Origin: Cyanophora paradoxa
Taxonomy: Eukaryota; Glaucocystophyceae; Cyanophorales; Cyanophoraceae
Direction of reading: 5' to 3'
DNA: 64,000 nt
Assembly: GCA_004431415.1 (NCBI GenBank)
Contig: QPMI01000181.1
Location: 1-64,000 of the forward strand
Below are positions 48,187 through 60,437 of the stretch, piece by piece. The notes beneath the pieces are model-generated. The model saw only the letters and a list, made by a program, of their open reading frames with translations. It was not told the origin of the DNA and made no database searches. The stretch's first letter is position 1. Every line of letters starts with the position of its first letter. A program made the position numbers and the translations under genes.

Positions 48187-50009
48187 ATGGAGCCGAAGGA
48201 CCACGGGGTCTACTACGGGCAGCTGATGCTGACCCCACGCTTCGGCCTCCCCGTGTTCGCCGTGGTCGTGGCGACGGAGGATCAGCGCCCGCCGAAGGAA
48301 CCCATATTCGACAAGTTCGAGCCCGTACTCGACCAGCGGCTACCGTACGCCGACCTCGAAAAGCTGTGCCAGAAGGAACCGGTGCGCGCCGCGCTGCCGC
48401 CGCACATTCGCCCCTCGCATGACCGCTTTCGCGCACATGCGCAGTGGCTGTGTGCACTAGCGGTGGGTGGTGCGTGAGATCGGCGGCTCGCCAGGTCCCG
48501 AAGCCAGCCGCCCGCCGCGCCTAATGTCGGCGCGGTCCGCAGTGAGCGAGGACGCCCCGCCGTGGCAGCGGAAGCTATGGGAAACCCTCATCGACGAAGA
48601 GCTCATTCGCGTGTCGAAGGGATTCCGCGCCTCGGTCTCTAGCAGCGGCGGGGACCGGTACCTGTACTGTGCGCGCCTCGCCCGCGCCCTGGCCATGGCC
48701 GGCGCTGCGGCAGCGCCATTCCGACGCGGGCGGGCCCGAGCGCAGGCGTCCCGTGGCACGCGGCGAGCGGAGCGATGCAGGCGCTCAAGGGCAACGAGCG
48801 CGCAGCCGACTTCGATCTCTTCTGCGTTCTCGCCCCGGGCCCCGCCCCCGCCTCCTCTCCCCGCGGCGGCGGGCTCTCCCGCACAGGCAGCGCTAGCGCC
48901 CGCCCCGCAACCGTCGCCACGCTTTTGGCGGCCAAGAACGCCGCTTCCGCCCCGCCATCCTCCCCCGCCCCCGCCCCCGTCCAGGGCGCCTCCGCCTCCT
49001 CCTCGGCTCCATCCACCGCCCCGGCCGGCGCCGCGGCTTCCAAACCGGCCGAGGCCCCTTCTACGAAGTCCAGGAACCTGCCGGCTTCGATCAAGCCCAA
49101 GCAGCCGGCCCCGGCCGCCAAGCCCCCCGCCCCCTCCACCCCCACCCCCTCCGCCCCGCCCCCTCCGCCCCCGCCCCAACCCCGCCCACCGAACCTGCCC
49201 CTCCGCCCCGCCCCCGCCAAGGCACCCCTAACCCCTCCAATACGCCGTCGCCGTCAGCCTCCCCCCCGCCCTCCGCCGCCCCCAAGCCCTCCGGCCCCTC
49301 CTCTGCTCCTGTCGCCCCGCCCAAGCCCTCCGGCCCCTCGCCCCCCTCCGGCTTGGAGCCCGCACCCTCCCCCCTCACCGGCCCAGCAAAGACCGACAAG
49401 CCTTCCGCTGCCGGCTCCAAGCCGCGAATCGACCCGGCGGCCATCGGCGCCGCGGTGGCCGGCCCCGCGCCGCTCTCGAGGGCGCCAGGAGCGAAGTCGC
49501 TCCCGGCGGGCGGTACATCCAAGCCGGCTCCGCCTCCGGGCGGAATCTCCATACCCCGCACCTCCTCCGCCTCGTCCAGCACTTCCTCCCCCTCCCCCCG
49601 GGGGGAGCCCTCCTCGCCCCTCTCCGCCGACACCGACGGCCCCCGCATCCCCAACGACCGGCTCTCGGCTGCTCTTGGGGAGGCAAAGCGAGCGATCGAG
49701 AGCGGCGCGTACGCACACGCACCCTCGTCCGACTCCCGAGAATCTCCCCCAGTTACGCCCAGGGCCAATCCGGACCCGCCCGTGCCGGCGCCCGCCCAGC
49801 CCCCCGCCGCCCCCTCCGCCCCCGCCCCCGCCCCCGCCCAGGCCCCCCAGCGGCCCGCCTCTCGCCTCCTCCCCTCAGTTCGCCCCTCTGCTGCCTCTTC
49901 CTCCACCTCCGCCCCCACTTCCACCTCCGCCACTGCCCCCGCCTCTGCCCCCTCCACAGATTTGGGCGCCTCCGACGGACCCCCTGCAAAGAAGCCGCGG
50001 TCGAGTTAG
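48187..50009 (+). CDS. Unknown protein with conserved N-terminal domain and long Pro/Ser/Ala tail
   Basis: Exon 1 starts MEPKDHGVYYGQLMLTPRFG at 48,187 and runs to about 48,465 (PPHIRPSHDRFRAHAQW). A second exon contains PPWQRKLWETLIDEELIRVS (about 48,550-48,665). A third starts near 48,780 (GNERAADFDLFCVLAPGP) and passes into several hundred residues of Pro, Ala and Ser. The last segment, in frame from about 49,353, ends GPPAKKPRSS at 50,009, a possible nuclear localisation signal. The folded part is about 150 residues and I do not recognise it. The disordered tail and basic end suggest a nuclear or RNA-linked protein. Intron edges are uncertain because several frames are open in this composition. 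Confidence 0.5.
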
Positions 50010-50740
50010 CCCCACCTGCAGCTGGCCCTTGCCGGCCGAAGCAGAACTCGGAACGAAACAAATTAAAGGGGCACAGTACGCTTGAGCGACAGATCATAAT
50101 CATACAGAGGGAACAAGTTAGCAAAGAGCTTCCACAGTTTCAATCCTACTCAATCGCAAGCGTTAGTTGCCGCAGTGGTATGAGTGCCAAAATCGGCCGG
50201 GCTATGGAGGCCCTTATACTACTTTGCAATTAAATGATTCTGGCAAATAATGATCCTGATACTACTTTATATGATTCGTATAGATTACAGCGAATAATAA
50301 AGTACCACGAACTACTGCTTGCGTACGAATACTCATGATCAGCGACTAGGTATAGAACAGCGACTACAAGACAATCGATACCCATCGATAATAAATTTTC
50401 AAACCGTTGAAATACGTGCGTCCTGATTCTATATATCGCATCACTGACAAAATAGATCGTGACATCGCAGGCACTCGGGCCGGGAGGCGAAAATATTAAC
50501 GAGCTGCAAACCATAAGCTTTGCACTGCGGCAGGCTCAAGTCCCGAGTATCCGCAGGCACCTGAGTTCAAACTATCAAACCTTAAGGCTAGTGAGCGTAC
50601 AAAACATAAGCTATTACATTGCAAAATACGACTTTCTGAAGAAAATAACGAAAATGAAGTTGCACAACTATCACCCTTGCTATGATATGTTACACGATAA
50701 CTAATTGCCCAGCTCGAAGAAAGGAAGAGATCTCCTTGGA
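50010..50740. other. Intergenic AT-richer stretch between convergent genes
   Basis: Lies between the 3' ends of the Pro-rich gene (+) and the beta-helix gene (-). GC drops to about 45 percent. Contains TACTACTTT and GATAAT-like runs but no coding signal. Probably 3' untranslated and intergenic DNA. Confidence 0.5.
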
Positions 50741-53620
50741 TCAGACGGAATCCGGGTCGACAGGGCGGCGCTCACGGAATACGTTGATCTGTCCTATGGC
50801 CGCGCTGCGCCCCGCGTCCGCCCAGACGCCCGGGGCCGGGGCCGGCCTGGCCCCCGCCGCCGCTGGCGCGGGCGACGCGCCCCCGCGCCAGTCGCCGGCG
50901 GGTACGGGAGATCCCCCCATCGACCGCCTCCGGAGCTCGCGGCGGTACCCCTCAACGACGGGCGGCGCCCGCAGGTTGTCGATGGGGGGCGGGGAGGAGG
51001 ACCGTTCCCCTTCGTTCGCAGCTCCGGAGGCGCTGCTGGGGGGCGGGCCGGCGACCATCGAAGGGTCGTAGTGTATCGTGTTGGACATCACGATTGGCGT
51101 CGCGGACGCGTGGAGAAGCAGCTGCGGCGAGTAGCATAAGAGAAGTCTATGCTGGGAGGGGGAGGGTGATAAAGCGGAGAGGGGTACCGGGCCGTGGATG
51201 TCGTTCGCCTCGAGAAGGCCCTTCGAGCCCGCGGCGAACTCCACCGCCGGGATTAGATCCCGCGCGGGCGTCTGATCCTCGGCGGGTTGCGGTCCGCGGG
51301 GGGTACGCCACGAGGCGCCGCCGACGCCGCCCGGCGCGCCGCCGCCGGCGGTCCGGAGGCGGTTCCCCCGGGCCGCGATGTCGCCCCCGTCCCCCACAAG
51401 AAGGGCGGACCCCCCGACAGAACACAGGCTGTTGCCCTACCCCCCGCGAAGAATCAGCGGAGCGAGCGAGCGGGGAACGAAAAAGGGGAAGCTCACGTCG
51501 ATCTCCACCCTCGACTCCGCGATGCGTACCCCCCTCCGGCACTGGTCGACGATGGAATTCTGCGGCAGGCGAAGAGTTGGGGAGGGCACGACATGGGAGG
51601 GGGGTACGGCTCACCTGCAGCGAGCCGGAGGAACGTTCCTCGAAAAAGACGGCGTCCCCCGAAATGAACCGAAACTCGCACTCCCTCGCCGCCGCCTCCG
51701 CGCCGCGCTGCGTGGGGTACGTCGTTCAGAAGAAACCCGACGGCGTACCCCGCCCGCCCAACTGAAAACCGTACCCGGGCGCCCACGCCGGCGGACGAGT
51801 TGGACACAGAGCACTTGTGAGCGGCCAGCGAGGCGCCGGGGCCCTGGAGGGGGGTACGGCCCGCTCAGGGCGCGCCCCAGGCAGGCAGGGCTTGATCGGG
51901 GCGGGGCGGGGCGGGCCGGCGCGCCTGGGACAGCATGGAAGCGGCGCCCCGGACGTTGAAGAGTGTGCAGCCGCGCAGCTCGGTACGGCCCTTGTCCGAA
52001 GCGAGGGATCCCACCCTGCCGCCCGGGCGTTGGACGGGGGCGGGCGGGCGAGCGGGCGGGGCGGAGGAGAGGCGGGGTACTGCAATGCGCACTCGCAGTC
52101 GTGGATCGTGCAGGCCTTGAGGGTGGTCGTACCCCTGTGCGCCGCCAGGGCGCCGACCTGGGGGGAAGGAAGCGGTTGGCAGGGGAGTACGCGAAGAGGG
52201 CGGCGGGGGAGGGGGGTACAGGGCGCACCCGCAGATCGCAGAAGTCGGTGCGCTCGAGGGTCGCGCTGGCGCCCTGCGGGGAGGATCAGCGGGGGGTACA
52301 GCGGCGGACATTCAGGGGGGTACAGGCACGCACGGCGTTGCAGACGACGCCCCAGCCTGAGGGGCTACCGCCGCTTTCGGCGCAGCGGAGGCGGCAGGCG
52401 GTGAGGGAGGCGTTCGTCCCGGGCCCGTCGAGCTGCGCGCGGGGGGGGTACCGATAAGCTCGAAGGTACCGGGGGTACTGCAGCCGTGCGCACCAGGATG
52501 CAGCACGAGTCGGGCTGACACGCGATCTGCGGGGGCACGGGCTCAGCAAAGGAGGGGGGGAAGGATGTCGCGGGGGGTACAGCGGGCCTCGACATCGGTG
52601 AGCTTGAGGGCTCCGTTGACGACGTGGAGGGCCCCCGTCTGCCAGGGGTACGTCGCTTCCGCGGGAGGCTCCGGGGTAGAGGAGCCGGAGCCCGGGGCGG
52701 ATCCGGAGGGCACGACCAGGGGCGGGAGGCCGCCGGGGGTACCGGAATCGGCGTCGGCGACGTTGATGGATGGCAGACGACCGAGGGACTGGAAGACGGG
52801 GGAGGGGCGGGGGAGCAGGCGGCCGGGGAGGGAGGTGAAGACGGAGGGCTCGGGGGGCGCCAGTGGGGGCTCGGTGCTGGGGGCGCGGGGGGGTAGGCTG
52901 CCGAAGGACGCGATGGCGAGCGAGGAGCGGCGGGAGCCGGGGGCCGAGGACGTGGAAACGGAGGATCGCCCGGACAGGCGGGGTACGTCGAGGGAAGAAG
53001 TGGGGGAGCCGGAGAGTACCCCCCCCGGGAGCACAGACATGGACCGGGGCCGTCCGAGGGGCGGCCGGGCCCGGGGCGCCGCGGCGGCCGCCGGCGCGTC
53101 CAGCTCGGGGGTACACTGCTCGACCTCCGCGTGCTCGGAGCCCTCGGGGGGTACCGCCCGCAGCGTCAGGTTCTGAAAACTGCGGCGGAAGGGAGATTGA
53201 GGGGGAGGAGAGGGAGCCCCCAGGGGTACAACCGTACGGAAAAGCGCGCACGTCACGGTGGGGGCATCGATGCGGAGGGCGCGGGGCCCCGAGAACTCAA
53301 TCGTGACGTCACCGCTGGCTTCGCCCATGCCGGCCACCGTGCAGCTCCGCATCAGCGTACCCGCCTCCTCGCGGTAGGTCCCCGGCGCGAGGTAGACCGT
53401 GCCTCCTGCGCGGCGCGGCGCGGCCGGCCGGCCGAGAGTCAGCGCTCTGACTCGACCTCCGGGCGGATCAAATCTTGCGAGGCGCGTGCGCTCTAGATCT
53501 CGCCTTGGTTGACCGCGGCGAGCCCATCGCCGAGGGTACGGAAGTAGTTCGGACCAGAAGCGTCCTCGCGCAGCGTGACGAAGACTGGCGCGCGGATCGG
53601 AGGCGGTGACAGGTCAGAAC
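50741..53620 (-). CDS. Right-handed beta-helix (pectin-lyase-fold) protein
   Basis: Reading leftwards: FVTLREDASGPNYFRTLGDG (about 53,580-53,500) and GTVYLAPGTYREEAGTLMRS (53,405-53,345), the usual 'periodic coil start, then PG.Y.E' opening of parallel beta-helix proteins such as FBXO11-like and pectate-lyase-like families. Exons then carry coil-like units: CDVEARCTP (52.6 kb), GWGVVCNAV (52.35 kb), GASATLERTDFCDL (52.27 kb), TTLKACTIHDCECAL (52.1 kb) and SIVDQCRRGV (51.55 kb). A C-terminal disordered tail ends RRPVDPDSV at 50,741. Almost every intron has GTACCCCC near its ends on the sense strand. The true start may be further upstream, perhaps MSDEAFWNGLRGGA at 54,047. Substrate and role are unknown. 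Confidence 0.65.
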
Positions 53621-55196
53621 GCGATGGGCGAATTCGAACACGCGTGCGGCGAAGGGCGCGGGGCACCATTAAGCAGCGCCCGGCGCGACGGGCGGCGCGG
53701 GCTCTGTGAGTTCACTTCAGTTCGAGGCGCGGTTCGCGACGGCGGGCCAGGCCTCACCGCGGCTGCCAACACCTGGGCTTCCTGCGCCTTCGAACTGAAG
53801 GCGCTGAGAGAGGAGAAGGACACCGGCGCCTCCTGCGCCTTCGAACTGAACGAAGATTCCTGCCGTGGCTGCGCCGCACGTGCGCAACTGTTAGCCCAGA
53901 GCCCTGGACTCGGGAACACTCGCTCCGATCCTGCGGCAATTGCAATGGCGCAGGGAGGGCCGCCCGGGCCGGGGCGCGCACCAACGGCGAGCGTGTCGGC
54001 TTGCTCGCGCCCCCTCGGAGACCGTTCCAGAATGCCTCGTCGCTCATGGTGCCTGCTGCGCTCTAATCGCGGCCGGGCGGGCGGTCACAGGATCCGGATC
54101 CGGAAATCGATCGCTGCCGCGGCCGCTCGGGGGCCTCGGGAATGGGTTCAAAGGCTCTCCGCGCACCCCACTAATGGCGAACAACGTCGGGCGAGCACCG
54201 GGGCACGAGGCCGCAGGGAAGACAGCCGAGAGCCCGCTTAAGGAACTAAGCTTGAGCTGCCAGCGCTTTCCACAGCCTCCCAGGCCTTGACTACCGCGGT
54301 AGGCCGGCTGCAGAGTGCAGCGGCAACTTTGTGCCGCTTCTTGCTGCCGCAATGCGTTGCCTGCAGACTGCAGCTTGAGCCGCGAAGCCTCCGGGCACGG
54401 GGGTACCCGGTGACCGATCCGAGCGTCGTCTGAATGATTGGACAGCGAGTTGATAAAAAAAGGCTCAACTTGAAGGCCTCTCTCCGGAGTCCGCCGCAGA
54501 GCGGCAGAGCCGCAGAGGCCCGCATGCGCAGTCCGCCCAACCGCGACGTTACCGCAGCGCTAGCCGTGTGGCCCGTGTTCGATCGCGATCCCGACGCGCG
54601 CCGCGGCCGCCGCGGGCGCGCACGCGGCGCCGGCGGCTCAAATATTAATCAACCCTAGATTTAGATTCTGGAGTCTAGACCAACTGCAAGCCTTTGAAGG
54701 CTAGCCTAGTACTAGTAGACGTCGCGCGGCCTCGCGCCCGTCGCCACCACTCAGCGGCTCAGCTTCAAGTCAGCGAAGCATTCCTTTCGCAGACTTCAAA
54801 TTCGCCCGGCCTTGATGAGTCCCTTGACTCTCGCCAGTGTCGCCACGTGCACCCCTGTCTTTTCAGGTTTCAGCGCGAGCTCGATCGCGAGCACGTGCGT
54901 TCGAGTTTGGGCTTTCAGATTTCTCGAGTTGCACTTTGTCCTGCTAAACTCTACTATAATCCGAGAGGCTTGAAGCTAGGACCTAGGATCCCGGCCCGGA
55001 GCCCTGGGTTCGAATTTGATTCTCTCGATCGCGAGGCTTGCGCATGCGCTCGCGGCCCGCGCGCTCGAGCTCGGTGGGCCCGCGCGCGCGCGGAGGACCT
55101 GATGGGCAGATAGATTCCCGGGCCCATGCTTGAGCTTCAGAAGGCTCCTTTGCCGACGGCCGCGGCCGCGCGCACGCAGCGTCACGCAGCTCATGA
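53621..55196. other. Intergenic or untranslated DNA between beta-helix and NSUN6-like genes
   Basis: Mixed composition with tandem short blocks (TCCTGCGCCTTCGAACTGAA at 53,780 and 53,831). It may contain the first exon of the beta-helix gene (around 54,047-53,985). Otherwise no gene is recognised on either strand. Confidence 0.35.
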
Positions 55197-58062
55197 TCAG
55201 GGCGGGGCGCAGGGCCCCGTCTTGGTGAAGCGGGCGAGAAAGAAGCCCGGCAGGTCGCTCCCGGACTGCGAACGAAGGGCGAAGGGGAAAAAGTCAGGCG
55301 GGGAAAAGGCGAGCGAGGGGAGAGGGGGGAGGGCGCGCCCCGTCCGACGGGTCGAACCGCTGCACCAGGCGCGCCTCCTCCTCGCTCAGGCCGGCGTTGG
55401 GGAGGGCCTGATCGCCGACTCAGAGAGACTTGACGAGGAGATTGGAGCCTAAGTAAGCAACAAGTAGCGGACCGGGCCCCCCACGCGGGGCTCCGCGGGT
55501 TCGAGTCGCAGCGGGAACGTATCCAGCGCGTGCCGGACCTGCCTCGCGATCGGTTTGTCAGTGGTTTGGCCGCGGCGAGCGAGAATCTCGGAGATCCACG
55601 ATCGCGATCGCGGACCATCATCTCGTTCTCGAGGGGGCTGATCGTGCACGTCGAGAAGACGAGCGTACCCCCGACCTTCAGCACCCGAACCTGCACGCGG
55701 GGTGCGGGCATCGGACGGGGGAAGGAGCCGCAACCCCGGGCGATATCGATGGGGTGGCGCCGGAGCCGCTCGTCCAGCCCGCTCGCGGTCGAGCTGGCGT
55801 CCGGCCGATGTCTAGCCCTCGTCAAGCGCAGTCTAGCTAGCCTCGTCGAGCCCAGTCTAGCCTCGGGCGGGGCGGGGCGGGCGCACGGCGGCCCAGAGGA
55901 GGGCGCGCTGGTACTCCGCGTGCTTGCGCAGCTCCGCGGGGGTGATGTCCTCGTCCAGCTTCGGCCGCAGGCCTGCGAAGGAGGAGGAGGAGGGTACGCT
56001 TCAGCGGGGCTTGGCTGCAGGCCCGGGCTGCGGGTCTAGGCTGCGGGCTGGGCCTGGGCCTAGGACCGTCCAGGTCAAGGGCGAGTTCATCCTAAAGCGG
56101 GCCTTGGCCAAATCCACGAGGGCCGCTGGAACGCGTCCAGAAGCCGCGAGGGGGCCCGGAAGGGGAGGAAGGGGAGGGGGGGGAGGCGAGTTGAGCTTGA
56201 GGTTTCTTGTGCCAGATAGCTGGCTTAGAGAGAGGGCGCGGGCGGGGGCGGGGCGGGGGCGGCCATCGGCCGCGCGCATGCGCACCGAGGGCGGAGCAGG
56301 GGGGGTCGAGGAGGACGCGGTCGAACCACTCGTCCGGGAAGCCGGTCCTCCCGTAGTCGTGCCCCTCCGCCTGGGGGGTACCCTCGCTCGGCTTGAGCGG
56401 CGCGGCAGCGAAGGCGGAGGCTCTAGGGCTCTAGATTCGGGCGCTGCCCGGGGCGCCCCGCCCCCCCCGCACCTCGGGTCCCTCCCTCGGCAGAGCCGCC
56501 TCCTCCGCCGGCGTCCGCTGCGGCGCGAGGGGAGGATAAGGGGGGGGAAGATCCGGGGGGGTACGCGTACCTTGCGGGATGCCTTCGTGGCGTCCAACCG
56601 GAGGGCGCGGATGCACTTGATCCCGAGGGAGGCCGCCGTACCCGCGATCACGTCCGCCTTGGGGGGTACGTTGGCGGATTTTTTTTGAATGGGGGCATTC
56701 GTCGGGGTACAGGCCACCTTGGATTTCGTTCGGTCGAGTGCGTAGACGACGCCCTTGTCCCCCATCAGCTGCGCGATGTGCGTCGTCTTGCCTGACAGGG
56801 GGGGTACGCGGATTCAGTTTGCTGTGGAGTGCGAAGGGCGGCCGGTCGGGGGGAGGTGGGGGGTTACCGCCGGGGGCCGCGCATGCGTCCAGAATCCTCT
56901 CTCCGGGCTGAGGCTGATGGGCCGGGGAGGGGAAAGCGAGCGTGAGAGGAGGGGGGTAGAGAGAAACAAGCGATGCGGGGTACAGGTGCGGACATTCAGG
57001 ACGTGGGCGACGACGGCGGAAGGCAGGTTCTGCAGGTACATTAGGCCCTCCAGTACCCCGTTCATTCCTGCCGGCGGGGTACATGAAAGCGTTAGCTCGA
57101 AGGGTACGGGAGGGGTACGTGTACTGAGTTACTGTACCGGGCGCGTTGTGGACGCGCTCCGTGAATCGGACGGCGCAGCCGCTCGTAGCACGGAAGATTT
57201 CAGAGCGGGACTGGGGTACGGGATTGCGTCGGGGAAGGGGGCGCGAGATTCTTCGCGGACGGGACGGGGGGTACCATCTCCGCGATCCCGTTGCCGAGGA
57301 AGATGTCGCCGTACCCCCTGTCGACGATGGCCCCCCGCAGCGATCGCATCTTCACGTCGACGCAGACGGATACCGTGTCTCCGGCGCTGACTGCGGGGGC
57401 GGGTTGGGGCGTGCGGGCGCAGAGCTAGGGCCGGGCCGCACTGTTCCGTTCGGCCGCGAGGACGCCGGGGGCGTACAGTTCCGCCCCGCGCATGAGCGCC
57501 TCTCCGGTCTTGCGAGTGACGACCACCTCTGCGGCCGCGGGCGCTCAGCCCGTCGCGAGCAAGCTGCGGCGGCGGGGCGCGCGGCCGGCAGATCGAACCC
57601 GGGTAGGACCGCGAGGGGCGCTGCGAGGAGCCGGACGGGATGACGATCATGTCGCTCAGGACGGGGTGCGGCTGCGCTCGGAACTGCGGCCGCGCGTGGG
57701 TCGCTGGTTAGGCTGAGCGCGATCGGCGGGTCCGGTGTGCGGGGCCCTAGCGCTAGCCGCGGGTTGCGCGCGGCGGTCTAGTTGCACGCGTCGCGCTCGG
57801 CATGTCGCACCTCGGTCGCCGCGAGGTGCTCGTTGAGGCGCGCGATGAGCTCCTCCCGCGTGGTTCGCAGTGTGTTCGTGCGGATCGTGGTGTGCGCCGG
57901 CGGCACCGCCAGCATCTTCAGCAGCCGCTCGAGGCGCTCCTCGCTGTAGTACTGCAGGAAGAACGCCCGAACCTCGGGGTGAAGCTCTAGGGCCGTCCCC
58001 GCCGGTCCCGAGGCAACTGCCGCCTGTTCCGCGGTCGACGTGCTGTCCCCGGCGCCCTGCAT
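55197..58062 (-). CDS. NSUN6: NSUN6-type RNA 5-methylcytosine methyltransferase
   Basis: Start MQGAGDSTSTAEQAAVA at 58,062; stop at 55,197 after GFFLARFTKTGPCAPP. Exons in order: N-terminal PPAHTTIRTNTLRTTREEL; a PUA-domain part (VVVTRKTGEALMRGAELYAPG, 57.5 kb; VSAGDTVSVCVDVKMRSLRG, 57.35 kb; GDIFLGNGIAEM, 57.3 kb); LMYLQNLPSAVVAHVLN (57.0 kb); AdoMet-binding PGERILDACAAPGG (56.9 kb), then THIAQLMGDKGVVYALDRTK (56.75 kb); catalytic motif DRVLLDPPCSALG (56.3 kb); second catalytic cysteine STCTISPLENE (55.65 kb); VQRFDPSDG (55.35 kb). Both active-site cysteines are present. The human enzyme methylates the acceptor end of certain tRNAs and some mRNAs. The start is 76 bp from the divergent PTGES2-like gene. 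Confidence 0.88.
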
Positions 58063-58138
58063 CGCTCGGCTGGCGAGTTCGGGGGCTGCGCCGATTTGGC
58101 GCCGTACCCCCAGTTCAGCACAGGTGCCACAGGATAGG
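58063..58138. promoter_or_regulatory. Very short bidirectional promoter, NSUN6-like and PTGES2-like
   Basis: Only 76 bp separate the two start codons. GC-rich, no TATA box. Both 5' untranslated regions and the core promoters must share this stretch or the starts lie slightly inside the genes. Confidence 0.4.
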
Positions 58139-60437
58139 ATGTTTGCGCAGGCCTCCCGCGCGTCGACGGTGCTGGCGGCTGCCAGGAAAGAGGTGAGAGC
58201 GCGCAGGCGGCACCGCCCGGCCGGGGGCCTCGACAGGCGACGAAGCGACGAGCGCCGGGATGACCGAGCGCCGCGCAGGCGTCAGCGGTCGCGCGGCGGC
58301 TGCAGCCGTACCGCACGTACTCCGGCGGCTACGCAGCGGGCGGCCCCGCGGCCGCGCAGGCGGGCTGGTCGCCGCTCAGCAAACTCCTCGCGGGCGCGCT
58401 CCTCGTCGGGTCGGTGGCCGCTCCGACGTCCGCCTTCGCTTGGTTCGATCGGAAGAAGTCCACGTCTGCGTCCGCGGACTTCGGAGACCGCCTCGGTCCC
58501 GTCACATTCCAGGTCCGCGGCGCGGCACGCGCGCCGCCCCAGCCCGCCGGGGGCCGCGGAACAACGCGACCGGAGTCATTCGTGGCCGCTGGCGGACGCT
58601 CGCGCCCTCCTTGCGCTTAGCTACGGCCCGCGCCGCTTGCCCGAGGGCCGGCCGGCTCTCGACGCTTCGCTTCGCCGCGGACTGACGGCGCCTCTCCGCG
58701 GCAGGACGTCGAAGTCGTTCTCTACCAGTATGACTCCTGCCCTTACTGTGCGCGCGCGCGCCGCCTCCTCCGCCGCCGCCGCCTTCCCTCTTCCCCGCAC
58801 TCTCTGACCGCCGGTCCTCGCGCAGGCAACAAGGGTGGGCGCCGCGGCAGCGATACCCTTCCCTTCCCGTACCCCTTGCTTAGCCTCTCGCTTTCGCAGT
58901 CAAGGCGTACCTGGACTACCACAAGATCGTGCGTACCCCCCCTCGTCTCGGGCCGGTCGCCGTACCCCGCCGCGCCCCGCCGACGCGCCCCGCCCCGGCA
59001 GCCGTACAAGGTGGTGGAGGTGAACCCTATGTACAAGAGGGAGATCAAATGGTCCCTGAAGTACCAGAAGGTGCGAACGAAAAGAGGCCGGCTCCGGGCA
59101 TGCGCAGGGGGCGCTGACGTCCGCGGGGTACCGCAATTCCGAATGCGCAGGTCCCCATCCTGACGGTGAATGGAGAGGCGCTCATCGAATCCTCGCGCAT
59201 CATCGACGATCTCGACGAGATGATGCACGCAAAGGCCGCCAGGTCCGATTCGAACCGATCGGTTTCTACTGGCGCCTGCCAACGGAAGCGCCCGTGTACC
59301 CCCGCGCAGCCTCAAGATGAAGGCGCCCAAGATGACCGCCGATGAGGAGGAAGAGGAGCGCAAGTGGCGGCTCTGGGCCGACAGCCACTACGGTACCCCC
59401 CTCCCGCTTCTACACCTTTGTGTATTCCTGTGCCCCTTCCGAGCCCGCTCCTCGTACCCCAGTGCACAGCTTGAGCCCTAACATCTACCGGACGATGGAA
59501 GAGGCGTACCAGGTACCCCCCAACCCGGCTGCCTCTTCCTCCCCACCCCCCCCCACCCCCCCACCCCCCCGCCTAACGCGGAGTACAGGCCTTCGAGTAC
59601 ATTTCGAAGAACGGAAACTTCGGCTGGTGGGACCGCGAGACGGGTACGCGATCCTGACGGGGTCCCGGGGGGGGGGCGAAGGGGGGTACCCAATTTAAGT
59701 TCTTTGTCTCATTACCTCCCTTCCCCGCCCCCCCCTCTCCTTCCCACCCTCAGCCCGGTACTTCGGGATGGTTGCCATGTACATGGTGCGTCGCGTACCC
59801 CTCCTTTCCGGTACCCCCCTCCCCTGACGCCTTGTCTACCCCTCCAGATCGGCTGGAACATCGCGCGCAAGCACGGCTGGAGCGACGTCCGCTCCGTCCT
59901 TTACGAGGTGCCGTACCCCCTCTCCCAACACCGCGAGGGACCCGCGCTCTTCCTGCTTCCTGATCCCTGTACCCCCCTCCAGGCGACGGATCAGTTCATC
60001 GACGCGATCGGCCCGAACCGGCCCTTCCTGGGGGGTAACCGCCCCAACAAGGCCGACCTGGTACCCGCGCTGCTCTCCGCACACCGTACCCCCCCTTAAG
60101 TCCTCCGCAGGCGATGTTCGGAATGACGCGCGCGATCGAGGGCCTCGAGTGCGCCCATACTTCCCAGACTCTCCCCGTACCCGTGCTGACCTGCTCGCTC
60201 GAAAAGCACCTGGAAGGATTTGATGCAGAACACGAGGATGCAGGGCTGGTACGTGCGCATGCAGGACACGGTCGGGCCCTCCTCCCGCGTGCGCAATCCC
60301 GTACCCCCCTGAGCAACCTGTACCCCCCTCCCCCTGAGCTCTGGCCCCCGCAGGTCAAGGGGGAGCCGACGGTGGAGCCGGCGGCCTCGAAGGGACACTA
60401 CGTCGCGTCGATTCGGGACGCCTCGCGGCCCCAGTAG
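58139..60437 (+). CDS. PTGES2: PTGES2-like membrane-anchored glutaredoxin/GST protein
   Basis: Start MFAQASRASTVLAAARKE at 58,139, a basic, serine-rich mitochondrial-type leader. Exon 2 (about 58,281-58,510) has a hydrophobic segment LSKLLAGALLVGSVAAP. Then a thioredoxin-fold domain: VEVVLYQYDSCPYC (active CPYC), VKAYLDYHKI, PYKVVEVNPMYKREIKWS, VPILTVNGEALIESSRII. A helical GST-like domain follows: KWRLWADSHY, LSPNIYRTMEEAYQ, ARYFGMVAMYM, NRPFLGGNRPNKADL, AMFGMTRAIEGLECA, WYVRMQDTVG. Stop at 60,437. This matches the layout of microsomal prostaglandin E synthase 2, whose in vivo role outside animals is unclear. About ten short introns, most with GTACCCCC. Confidence 0.88.
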
